Source: Leptotrichia sp. oral taxon 879 str. F0557 (lineage in GTDB: Bacteria > Fusobacteriota > Fusobacteriia > Fusobacteriales > Leptotrichiaceae). From it: 44,450 bases of DNA. The notes beneath the pieces are model-generated. The model saw only the letters and a list, made by a program, of their open reading frames with translations. It ran no database searches and was not told where the DNA came from. Below are positions 24,259 to 34,000 of this stretch, one piece after another. Every line of letters begins with the position of its first letter. The stretch's first letter is position 1. Both the position numbers and the translations under genes were made by a program. The stretch covers positions 1 through 44,450 of the forward strand of contig NZ_KI271290.1 in the NCBI RefSeq assembly GCF_000469385.1, read 5' to 3'.

Positions 24259-25941
24259 TTAATCTACTATTTTCATTCCTCTCTCTCTCAGTTCTCCGGC
24301 ATACTCCTGTGCCGTCCTGTAATCTGTAATAATCACAAGCTGATTCCCGCTCTGAATCAATGTATCTCCTCGTGCGATACTGTCCTTTCCTGCTTTACGT
24401 ACGCTCACGATTAACAGATTTTCTGGTAATTTAAGCTCTTTTACCATCTTATTGTCAAATTCGGAATTTGCTCCAACAGGAATTAAAAGTGTTACTATCT
24501 TGTCTTTTACATTTTTCCCGTCTGGCTTTATACCAATTTCGATTTTTTTATTTTTCCACCATTTTTCTAATATTTCCAATCTTTTAGCACGTTTCTGTAT
24601 CCTTTTCTTTTCCTTATCTTCTTCTAAAATTTGCTTATGAAACATATTAAAATAAAGTCTTTCATAAATTGGCTCCATTTTAAGCAATTCAGTAAGAATA
24701 TAAGTTATTGTACAAACAATTATTAGCATATAAAGATATGAAAAGTTACCTGTCATTTCCAAAATTAATGTAATTCCAGTTATTGGAGCTCTAACAACTG
24801 CTGTAAAATATGCAGCCATTCCAAGCAGCATGAAATGTACAATTATCTCATTTGGAACTGAAAAATAATTATTCAATATTTCACCATAAACTTTTCCTAT
24901 CAAAGCTCCTACTACAAGCATTGGCAAGAAAATTCCTCCTGGTGCTCCTGTTGCATAACAAAACATTGTATAAAAGAATTTAAGAAGTAAAATTATAATG
25001 ATTGTTTTCAACATTACATTTTTTCCAAACATTTCCTCTATAAGTTCATGTCCTCCTCCTGTAATATCCCTAAAAAATACTGCTACAATATACGCCATTA
25101 TCATAAATATTGATATTTTTATATATTTATTCAATTTCAGATTTCTATAATGTTTTTGAGTTAAAAGCAGAAAGTAGCTAAATGCTTTTCCAGTAACTGT
25201 AATTATAACGCAAAAAACAACTGTTATAATTGCAAATATATAATACGGTATACCTTCTGGAAGCACAAAATTGTATTGAAAAGAAGTTTGTGAGCCTAAA
25301 ATCATTCTTGAAACATAATTTGAAGTTCCACTTGCTACAAGAGTACAGATTAATAGTAATGGCGAGAAAAATTTGTGAAGTTCCTCAAGAGAAAAAATCA
25401 CTCCTGCAAGCGGTGCATTAAATGTTGAGGAAATTCCAGCACTTGCTCCACATGTTACCAAATACTTTTCTTCCACTTCAGAGCGTTTCGTAAGTTCCTT
25501 CACCCCAGAACCAACCAAAGATCCTAAATGCACTGAAGGCCCTTCACGACCCATAGACATTCCTGCCCCTATTGCTAATATTCCTCCTACAAATTTTGTA
25601 ATAAGTTCCCCAAACCATCTAAACTTTACCTTTTTCGTAAGCAGTCCGCTAACTTGCGGAATTCCACTTCCACTAATTAATGGATATTTTGTAAGCATAA
25701 ATTGTATAGCTAATCCCATAATAATAAAGATTGCTATTCCAATAGCTATTTTATAAAATTCTAGATTTGTTGTAAAAAATTCTCTAAAAATTGACATCTT
25801 TTTTAATATTAATGTATATGTCCCCACGATAATTCCAGAAAAAATTCCTACTAGAAAACACAGGAATATTAGTATTACATTATTTCTCCTTGACTTTAAC
25901 GAATTTATATCTCTTAGCTCATGTAAAACATCTTTTGCCAT
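24259..25941 (-). CDS. ClC-family chloride/proton exchanger with C-terminal TrkA-C (RCK_C) domain
   Basis: From the ATG at 25941 (AAGGA 6 nt upstream; a TTG eleven codons earlier overlaps apbE) the protein has 560 residues. The ClC core holds all selectivity motifs: GSGIPQV (91-97), GREGP (131-135) with gating Glu133, and GGIFLP. Glu187 (FSLEEL) aligns with the proton glutamate of E. coli ClC, which predicts Cl-/H+ exchange rather than a channel. The last ~90 residues look like a TrkA-C regulatory domain (VTLLIPVGANSEFDNK...IARGDTLIQSGNQLVII), a ligand-sensing module. It is the last gene of the DUF4132 operon, 20 bp after apbE. The transported ion could also be another halide, but the fluoride-type (CLC-F) motif is absent. 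Confidence 0.9.
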   Translation of the reverse strand: MAKDVLHELRDINSLKSRRNNVILIFLCFLVGIFSGIIVGTYTLILKKMSIFREFFTTNLEFYKIAIGIAIFIIMGLAIQFMLTKYPLISGSGIPQVSGLLTKKVKFRWFGELITKFVGGILAIGAGMSMGREGPSVHLGSLVGSGVKELTKRSEVEEKYLVTCGASAGISSTFNAPLAGVIFSLEELHKFFSPLLLICTLVASGTSNYVSRMILGSQTSFQYNFVLPEGIPYYIFAIITVVFCVIITVTGKAFSYFLLLTQKHYRNLKLNKYIKISIFMIMAYIVAVFFRDITGGGHELIEEMFGKNVMLKTIIIILLLKFFYTMFCYATGAPGGIFLPMLVVGALIGKVYGEILNNYFSVPNEIIVHFMLLGMAAYFTAVVRAPITGITLILEMTGNFSYLYMLIIVCTITYILTELLKMEPIYERLYFNMFHKQILEEDKEKKRIQKRAKRLEILEKWWKNKKIEIGIKPDGKNVKDKIVTLLIPVGANSEFDNKMVKELKLPENLLIVSVRKAGKDSIARGDTLIQSGNQLVIITDYRTAQEYAGELRERGMKIVD

Positions 25942-25961
25942 TTTATTTCCTTCTTCCTTTT

Positions 25962-26939
25962 TTATTTTCCACAAAAATATTTTTCCATATTAAAATAAAA
26001 TATCTTTCCTATATTATTAATCAAAAATCCTGAAATATCCATCTCTTTAGATAGTTTTTCCATAATTTCATAAAATTTTTGTGGTGTCTGATTATATAGT
26101 CCTGTCGAAATAATATCTCCAAAAAAAGCACTTTTTGTAATTACTCCAACTTGTTTATTTTGAGATGGAAATCCAGTTTTAGGACTTATAATGTGTCCGT
26201 ATTTTTCGTTATTTATCAAAAGATATGTATTTTTCTGATTAGATGTGGAATAACTTGTATCTTTTATCTTTATTTCAAATAAATCATTATCTTTATTTTC
26301 TTCATTACATTCATATTTTGTTATTCTTACAGGCATTCCATTTATATTTCTTAATATTTCCTTCTCATCTTCAGGATTTTCAGCAATAATCCCCCATTCA
26401 TTAATTGCAATAATACTGCTTCCGCCAGCATTTACAATTGCGTCCTTTATCCCAATTTTTTTCATTTCCTGAACCATTTTTTCTATTGCATACGCCTTTA
26501 TAAATGAACCTGTTACAATTTCCTGATTCTTTTCAATTTTTACCCGCTTTTTCTTTTTATCAATAATTATCTTTTTATAATCTACAAGCCTTTTCGCTTT
26601 TTTTATTTTATCAAAAGATGGCAAAATGGGGGTTTGTTTATAAAAACCCCACAGTCTTATAAGAGGCATTATTGTAATATCATACTCTCCACCAATAATT
26701 TTTGATAAATGAATAATTTTATTCAAAATTTTGACAGTTTCATCGTTTACTTTTACAAAATGCCCGTTATTTTTATTAATTTTATCAATATCCGAATTTT
26801 CTGAATAGGAATTGTATTTTTCATTCACATCCTCCAAAATTCCAAACAGTTCATCAAAAACTGATTCATCATAGGTTTCGGGTATTTTAATTTTTATGTC
26901 TGAATGAAATAATGAACGCACTTGAACTTTATACATCAT
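25962..26939 (-). CDS. apbE: ApbE-family FAD:protein FMN transferase, apparently cytoplasmic
   Basis: ApbE attaches FMN covalently to Thr/Ser of flavoproteins such as Rnf or Nqr subunits and fumarate-reductase-like enzymes. The 325-residue protein has NEKYNSYSENSDIDKIN, GGEYDITIMPLIRLWGF, the NAGGSSIIAI motif and the metal-binding GDIISTGLY (Asp and Thr conserved). No signal peptide or lipobox precedes the fold: the protein starts MMYKVQVRSLF. Most bacterial ApbE proteins are exported, so this one probably works in the cytoplasm, or its N-terminus is degenerate. AGGTG lies 5 nt before the start. It lies between a small anchored protein and the ClC gene. Confidence 0.85.
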   Translation of the reverse strand: MMYKVQVRSLFHSDIKIKIPETYDESVFDELFGILEDVNEKYNSYSENSDIDKINKNNGHFVKVNDETVKILNKIIHLSKIIGGEYDITIMPLIRLWGFYKQTPILPSFDKIKKAKRLVDYKKIIIDKKKKRVKIEKNQEIVTGSFIKAYAIEKMVQEMKKIGIKDAIVNAGGSSIIAINEWGIIAENPEDEKEILRNINGMPVRITKYECNEENKDNDLFEIKIKDTSYSTSNQKNTYLLINNEKYGHIISPKTGFPSQNKQVGVITKSAFFGDIISTGLYNQTPQKFYEIMEKLSKEMDISGFLINNIGKIFYFNMEKYFCGK

Positions 26940-26965
26940 ATTTTCACCTGTTCACACTCTATGCA

Positions 26966-27343
26966 TTATTTTTTTGCTGTATCAAGTTTAAACTTGTCTT
27001 TAACATCTGAATCCATTTTTAAATCGCCACTATTTCTTTGTTCATCTGAATTTTGATTAGTTTCAGGTTTTTTTTCATTTAGATTTTGTGAATTTGGATT
27101 AGATGGTTTATCTTGTGCCTGTGAAATAGGTTGTTGAGGCTGTTGAACAGATTTTACTTCTGCCATAGCTTCTTTATTTTGAGAATTTTGCTTTTGTACA
27201 TTTCCAACTGATGCTGCAGCTTTTTCATTATTATTTTCTTTTGCCACAGTTTCTGCTTTATTTTTTAAAAACTGCTTATAGTTCCCAAAGGCAATTAACG
27301 AAACTGCCCCCAAAAATAATATTATCTTTTTCTTTCCATTCAT
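26966..27343 (-). CDS. small membrane-anchored, Gln/Asn/Lys-rich protein
   Basis: The 125-residue protein has a basic start, a single hydrophobic segment (residues ~6-20) that acts as anchor or signal, and a low-complexity tail rich in Gln, Asn, Lys, Ser and Glu with no cysteine. It is probably disordered in the periplasm. No family is recognised. It lies 44 bp after the DUF4132 gene and 26 bp before apbE, so it belongs to their transcript. GGAGAG precedes the ATG. Confidence 0.7.
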   Translation of the reverse strand: MNGKKKIILFLGAVSLIAFGNYKQFLKNKAETVAKENNNEKAAASVGNVQKQNSQNKEAMAEVKSVQQPQQPISQAQDKPSNPNSQNLNEKKPETNQNSDEQRNSGDLKMDSDVKDKFKLDTAKK

Positions 27344-27387
27344 ATTTTTCTCTCCTTATTATTTTTTTAATTTTTATTCAAAAATTT

Positions 27388-30300
27388 TTAATTAGTTAAA
27401 GTTTCAGCCATTAGACATGCCAGACTTAACAATCTTTTTGGAACTTCCTTTATATCCAACGGAATTATTTCCTGGCTTTCAAGAGATTTTTCATAGCATA
27501 TTTCTATATCAGACTTTAAAAATAATATTTTTTCTATTTTTAGCTTCTTTGAATATTCTCCTAAAAAAAATGGACTTGTTATAATTAATATGCTTATTCC
27601 CGTTTCTTTATCTAAATAATGGCTTCCATAACCTGTTCCATTATTTTCATAATTAATCTCAAATCCTAAATTTGGACTTTTCTTTCTAAATATATTTACA
27701 GAAAATTCCTTTACATTATAATCTACAATTTCTTTATTTTTCTGTTTTTCTTCTGTGATTTTATAAATAGGCATATTTAACTGACTTATTGGCTGTATGA
27801 TTTTATTTTTTCTAAAATTTTCTTTCCATTTTTCTATTTCACTTTGAGAAATTTCAGGAAAATAAACAAGCTTTATATTATTTTTACTATCAAGTTCATG
27901 TTCTGTCTCATCAGAAACTAAAAAGCTTCTATTTCCAGAATATCTGAACGTATTGACTAAATTACCATCTTGATCAATTTCCTCCCAAACTAGCTGAATT
28001 GCAAATTTTTGCATTACAGGGTTATGTATGAATATTTCCATCCATTTTTTCACTTTCCATTTTCTTTGTGAGAAAAGAGCCTTTATAAGATTAATCTCTT
28101 GAGAGATATAAATTTCTTTCAGCTGCTTCTTTATGTATTTAATTTCCCTTCTATATTTTTCAACTATGCTTTCAATATCTCCAATCTTTTTATTTGCTTT
28201 TGGTAACATATTTAATTTTTTTCCATTCTCATCATAAATAACTATTCCAGACGGATTTGAGAAAGCATCAATCTCAACCTTTATTTTTCTTGTTCCGTAA
28301 TCAAGAATCCTTACTCTGTTATTTTGAAATCCAAAATCAGGTACAAGGATATCATTTAGCTCATCTCGACTTATACCTTTGTTTTCAGCAATCATGTCAA
28401 GAGCTTCATTTGCAGCTGATTTTATTCGTTTGTCCTTGTAGTTTGCAATAAAGCTTTTTATAAGTATTCCTGTCTCTTTTATCTCTTTCCGCAAAGAAAG
28501 TGCCCTTATACCATAAGCCGCAACTGCAACTTTATTATACTCACTTACAAGTATATCGATAATTATCGATACTCCATCTAGCTGTTTCATATCAGCAGTC
28601 AATATCAATGGAATAAAAAGATTTTTATATTTGGGATTAAATCTAAGATCCTTCCATTTCTCAAAAATTTTTTCTACGAATCTTCTTAAATCACCTTTAT
28701 GAACAATCTTTTCAATTTTATTACATACTTCAACAGATTTTATTTCATTCAATAAGATATATTCTGAAATATATAGTTTCAAAAGATTAGCAGGAATTTT
28801 TTCATTGCTATCATTCATTCTCACTGAATGGTAGTCAATTTCTTTGCTAAATACCGCATTTTCTTCATGCTTTGGAAGATACAAACTTTCAACATATTCA
28901 AGAATTCCCCTTGGATTTGACAGATTTTCCAACTTTTTCCTTGCCTGTACATTATTCCAATATCTTACAAGATTACCTGCTGTTTCTAGTGCAATCTCCT
29001 CTATTCCAGTTTTTAACAGCTTTTCGATCTCTTCTCTTGTTTCCTGCTTATCCTTTAGAATTTTTTCAATCTTATATGCAGTATTTCGATTCGATTTGGT
29101 TAAAAGGCAAGGAAGCTGATTATAGTTGAATGTATTATTTTTGATATAAAGAATTTCCACATAGTTTTCTGTATTTTTTTCAGAAATCATATCCTGATGA
29201 AAGCTTCTATACAACTCTTCCTCATGCTCGTGAAGAAATTCTATCCAAATTTTATTGTTATAGTTATTACAGTTTGATTTTTCAATATATTCAAAATATT
29301 TTTTATTTATAAAGTTAATAGAAAGTTCATAATTCCACATTTCATCAAGTATCTCACGCAAATCCTTAATTTCATAAACTATACTAAACCTATCGAATAT
29401 ATTGTTAAATAACTCGACTCCTTCAACACAGTTTATGAAAAACTGGAAGATATTCCTATAAACTTTGGAATATTTTAAAAGTGAAAATACTATTTTATCC
29501 TTTGAGACAAGAATATTTCTAGATTTTACTCCAAGACATGTTACCCTTATATTTTCCCATTCATTTTTATCTTTTCTCAAAAATTCGAGATTTTTTAGCT
29601 CTATTTTATCCCATTTCCAGACTCTGGTATCAAATATTTCCTTCAATTTCTGTATCATCATATCCTCAGATTTTTCTAGAAGCTCATCTTTTAGTCTCTC
29701 ATTAATTAGATTTTCTTTTATAAGAAAATGTAGTAAAAATGAATAACTTATTCTATCTTCATTAAGATTATCCCGAATAAACTCAACTGCATTCTCAGAG
29801 TTTTCCCTTATTGTTTCTGCTAGAAGCTCATACATTTTCTGTGAATCTCTAAAATTTTCAAAAATAATACTCATGCCATAATTAACAAGTAAATAAAGTT
29901 TCTGTTTCTGAGAAAAAGAATATTTTTCAAAGTTTTTCTTTAATTTTTCGAATATCTTATTCTTATAGTAGTAATTATTGTTTGTTGAAGAAAATTCTAC
30001 CTCTGAAACCATAATAAGTAATTTAGTCCCTTGAAACACGACTTTCGATACACTTTCATTTTCTTTTATTACATCAAAAAATATCTTTTCCATATATTTT
30101 CTGATTCTTCCTATATTTAGACTTTTAATATTTTTTACATATTTTCTAAATCCATTGTTATCTAAATGTTTTTCAAATATTATATTTATATTATATTTAT
30201 CAATTTTGTACATTATGTAATTTACAAAAATAGTATCCAGTTTTTTTATTTCTTCTTCATTTTTCAAATTAATGTTTCTAATAATTATAATAATTCCCAG

Positions 30301-30765
30301 TTTTAGCAAGAAATTATCTGAATACAAGAAATAATTTTCTATATACTCATTAGCCAGATTTTCAAAATATTTCAAAAAATATTTACAGTTTTTTAAAAAG
30401 AGCTGTTTATCCTTTATTTCTAAATTATTTTCAAAATCTCTCTTAACAAACTCAGCTGAAAAATTCAATATTTTAAAGATTTTGTATTTTAGCGGAAAAT
30501 TTAAAAACTGTTTAATAAGCTCATCAGAAAAATTACTATACATATACTCAAAATATTTTAATAATGTCTTCCCTTCTTCTGTTTCAAGAAAGCCCTCTTT
30601 TTCCATCACTTCTCTCATTTGAGAATCGTTAATCTGCTGCAAAACATTTCGAAAAACTCTTCCCCTAAGCTCTCTACTTCCATTCAAGAATCCCCTGATT
30701 TCCTCACATATAATCTTTATTTGTACCTTAACAGCTTCATCTTCAATCATTACATCCCTAACCAT
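27388..30765 (-). CDS. large DUF4132 domain protein (MolR/YehI-like)
   Basis: The 1125-residue, probably cytoplasmic protein is made mostly of charged helical repeats that look HEAT-like (about residues 1-800). The DUF4132 domain follows near 820-1000, recognisable by the pattern HNPVMQKFAIQLVWEE, then FRYSGNRSFLVSDETEHEL, and IIQPISQLN. A further beta-rich 110 residues close the chain. DUF4132 proteins, such as E. coli MolR and YehI, have no established biochemical role. The ATG at 30765 follows GGAGG by 10 nt; a TTG seven codons earlier contains the ribosome site. It heads the operon with the small anchored protein, apbE and the ClC exchanger. There is no WGR domain or signal peptide. Confidence 0.8.
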   Translation of the reverse strand: MVRDVMIEDEAVKVQIKIICEEIRGFLNGSRELRGRVFRNVLQQINDSQMREVMEKEGFLETEEGKTLLKYFEYMYSNFSDELIKQFLNFPLKYKIFKILNFSAEFVKRDFENNLEIKDKQLFLKNCKYFLKYFENLANEYIENYFLYSDNFLLKLGIIIIIRNINLKNEEEIKKLDTIFVNYIMYKIDKYNINIIFEKHLDNNGFRKYVKNIKSLNIGRIRKYMEKIFFDVIKENESVSKVVFQGTKLLIMVSEVEFSSTNNNYYYKNKIFEKLKKNFEKYSFSQKQKLYLLVNYGMSIIFENFRDSQKMYELLAETIRENSENAVEFIRDNLNEDRISYSFLLHFLIKENLINERLKDELLEKSEDMMIQKLKEIFDTRVWKWDKIELKNLEFLRKDKNEWENIRVTCLGVKSRNILVSKDKIVFSLLKYSKVYRNIFQFFINCVEGVELFNNIFDRFSIVYEIKDLREILDEMWNYELSINFINKKYFEYIEKSNCNNYNNKIWIEFLHEHEEELYRSFHQDMISEKNTENYVEILYIKNNTFNYNQLPCLLTKSNRNTAYKIEKILKDKQETREEIEKLLKTGIEEIALETAGNLVRYWNNVQARKKLENLSNPRGILEYVESLYLPKHEENAVFSKEIDYHSVRMNDSNEKIPANLLKLYISEYILLNEIKSVEVCNKIEKIVHKGDLRRFVEKIFEKWKDLRFNPKYKNLFIPLILTADMKQLDGVSIIIDILVSEYNKVAVAAYGIRALSLRKEIKETGILIKSFIANYKDKRIKSAANEALDMIAENKGISRDELNDILVPDFGFQNNRVRILDYGTRKIKVEIDAFSNPSGIVIYDENGKKLNMLPKANKKIGDIESIVEKYRREIKYIKKQLKEIYISQEINLIKALFSQRKWKVKKWMEIFIHNPVMQKFAIQLVWEEIDQDGNLVNTFRYSGNRSFLVSDETEHELDSKNNIKLVYFPEISQSEIEKWKENFRKNKIIQPISQLNMPIYKITEEKQKNKEIVDYNVKEFSVNIFRKKSPNLGFEINYENNGTGYGSHYLDKETGISILIITSPFFLGEYSKKLKIEKILFLKSDIEICYEKSLESQEIIPLDIKEVPKRLLSLACLMAETLTN

Positions 30766-30920
30766 TATAAAATATCCTCCATCCAATAGCTCTTTCTTCT
30801 CAAGAATATCTTTTATTCAGTTTAAATCCAAATTTCTTCAACACCGAATTAATTAGAATTAACTTTACTTTTTTAATTTCATAAATTGCAATATTAATTG
30901 CGACATTTTACTTATTTAAT

Positions 30921-30949
30921 ATTATACTACATTTTTAATATTTTTTCAT
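30921..30949 (-). promoter_or_regulatory. probable promoter of DUF4132-apbE-ClC operon
   Basis: On the minus strand ATGAAA (30949-30944), 17 nt, perfect TATAAT (30926-30921). The leader is about 150 nt and AT-rich. Confidence 0.5.
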
Positions 30950-30982
30950 TCTTAATTTTTGAAAATTTAGAAAAAATATAAA

Positions 30983-31023
30983 AAAGGGAGTTATTCCATT
31001 TATTCTGAAATAACTCTCCCTTT
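30983..31023 (-). terminator. terminator of the autotransporter gene
   Basis: AAAGGGAG-TTATT pairs with AATAACTCTCCCTTT (a 2-nt bulge); a T-rich tail follows on the minus strand. It lies 46 bp after the stop codon. Confidence 0.75.
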
Positions 31024-31068
31024 ATAAATCTTTTTTTGAACTTTATTTTAATAAGATTAAAACTTAAA

Positions 31069-34000
31069 TTAGTAGATTGCTCTAAATCCAATTCCACCTC
31101 TTAAATTCTTACCTTTTGTATCATAACCAGCATTTACTGTTACACCAAATCTTGTGTTTTCTATTCCTATATTAAGATCGGCTTTTCCACTTCCACGTTT
31201 GTCATCCTTCTCGCCTCTTATGTTAAACCAGTCAGCTGTTGTATAACGGACTCTTGCCTTGTTATCAACATCTCCAACCTGTCCTAGTTCATTTTCATAA
31301 GCAAGTCCAAGTTTTGCAACAAATCTTGTTCTAAGTGCAAGTGGCTGGCTATACTTAAATTCTACACCAACTTCAGGTTTAATTGAATAATAGTCATTTG
31401 ATTTAACTTCCAGACGCATTTCACCTATATCCTCTTTTATTCCGCTAAATCCTCCATATTCAAGCTTTAAGCTTCCGTATGGTGAAATACTTATTCTCTG
31501 ACTTGCTCTAATATTTTTTCTAATTTCATTTTTTATAGTTGTTCCATATGAATGGAAGTTAGATTTAGCTTCAAAGATATCATCAACTACAAGGAATTTT
31601 CTCTTAGTTTCTCCGTTCCCCACGAATCCTTCTGCTGAAATAGTCCAGTTTAGCCCATTATTATGATCATCTCCAATAGGTATTGATTTATACATTCCAG
31701 CTTTTACAATGGATTGCTCTTCTGTTGAACCTCCAATATCGCTAAAGTCGAATTTATTCTTAACTGCTCCTGCATACCATCCACTTGATTCACCCATCCT
31801 TATAGTTTCATCTTCATGTACATAGGCAAATCCATAGGCATTATTCTTATAATCAATAACTCCTGCAGTATCAGTCTTGTAGTCTCCTTTCATTCCAAAT
31901 GCCTTTATTTTATTGGAATTTTTTGACTTCGCATCCCATTCGTTTCTTAAATAGTCAAATTCCTTGTTCAAAAGATTTTCAGTTGAAAATATTCTCTGCT
32001 GCACATTTGCATATTGGTGTCCCATCATTTCTTCATATGCTTGTGCCAATAGAACTTCTTCATTGTTTCCTATAGTATTCAGCTTATTAAATATTAATTT
32101 TTCCCTTGAATCAAGAGCATTAGCATCATATCTCTGCTCTAATCCGTCAGCAAAATTAAATTCATTTCCATTTCTTCTTACAAAAGCTGTATAAGGAATT
32201 TTTGTCATAAGTACACGTGTAATTTGCTGTGTTGCCGGATTTACTTCAGGTGTTGCCATCCACGTTAGTGAAGCTGAATATGGTGTGAAGTTAAAGATTC
32301 CAGCATTTATCTGATCAAGAAACGGCTGCAGTATTTGTCTTCCTATTATTACATCTTTCTTATTTGTAAGTACAGAAAACTCTGTTCCTATCAGAAGATC
32401 ACTGTTTATTCCAATATCAGTTGCTCCATCCAGATTAATCGGTCTTGTTCTTCCGAGTGTATCCACATATACTCCAAAATTTGATAATGCATAATTTACT
32501 GTTGGAGTTGTATAGTCTATTACTTGAACTTGATTTTCATCTAATATTACTCCGTTTCTTTGGATTGCCAATCTTCCATCAGGCAACTGCACAATTCCCG
32601 TTCCTCCAATAGTTTTGCTTGGATCTTTAGGAGCATAGTAATCTTCAGCTCCATTTGATGAAGTTATTTTTCCAGCTCCTGAATTTATCGCAGGTAATGT
32701 ATTGGCAGGTATTGCATCATCTCCTATTGGAAGATCATTTCCAGTTACACCTTTTGAATTTCCATCATAACGGACACCATAAGATCTAAGTCCACTAATA
32801 TTAATATTTCCATAGTTTTTAATCACGGATTTGTTACTTTCTGTACCTTTTATAAGTACCCCATAACTATTATCTGCATCAATGTTTATTGTTCCATAAT
32901 TTTCCAACGTACTTCCATTTAATACAGCAACTCCCACAAGTCCCTGAACGTTACTGTTACCTACATACGATCCAACTGTAGTTATAGTTCCTGTATTTAC
33001 AAATGTTGCACCATTATTCGCAAATACTCCCATCATTGTCTGAATTTTGTCAGTTGAAGTCGCTCCAGAAGCATCAAGATAAATATTTCCATTATTTCTT
33101 AAAGTTGTGCCGCTCTTATCCCCATACATTCCAATACTTAAATTTCCTGAAACATAAATATCTCTTTCATTTGTTACAGAGGCTCCATCAATAGCCGCCA
33201 TTCCAATTCCGTAAATAATATTATCTGGATCAGATTTATCAGTTTTTCCTATTTTTATTGTTCCTCTATTTATAGCATTTGATGTCCCTGTTACAAGAAT
33301 TCCTTGATTTCCAATTCCTTGCGATAAGTCAATTGTTCCGTTATTTAGGATATTTGCTCCATCTTTTCCATATATTGCTATAATTCCATTATTTATTCCA
33401 GATGTAATAGTAGCATTATTTGTAACTTCTGATTTACCTTCAGTATAAATAAATGTTGATTCTTTTCCTAGAGTAACATTTGTTGAAGAAGAATTTGAAT
33501 AAACATTCGTTCTGCTAAATCCAGGATTTGCAAGAATCACGCCGTAAGATTTATCTCCAACAACGAAGTCAGATGTATTATCTGTTATTACTACTCCGTT
33601 TGTTCCATAAACTCCTACAGGTTCACTATTCACTTCTGTCGCTGTATGATCTGCTACATTTATTTTTCCGCCTAAATTAGCAGTTCCTCCTTTTTTATAC
33701 ACACCAATTGCCTTATCAGCTACATTTATTTCAGAACTTGCTGTAGTTTCCACATTTCCATCTTCACTAAGTGAGTATATTCCAAACGAAGCTTCATCAA
33801 CATTTATTTTTCCACTGTTCTTTATATTGATTTTAAAGCCACTTTGTGCATAAATTCCAACTGTAGAATCATTTTTTACAGAAGTTGTGGTCTTATCAAC
33901 ATTTATTGTACCTGTATTTTCAAACGACTGTTCCATGGTACCTTCCAGATATGCTGCAATCGAACGTTTTCCAGTAATATTTATATTTCCATTATTTACA

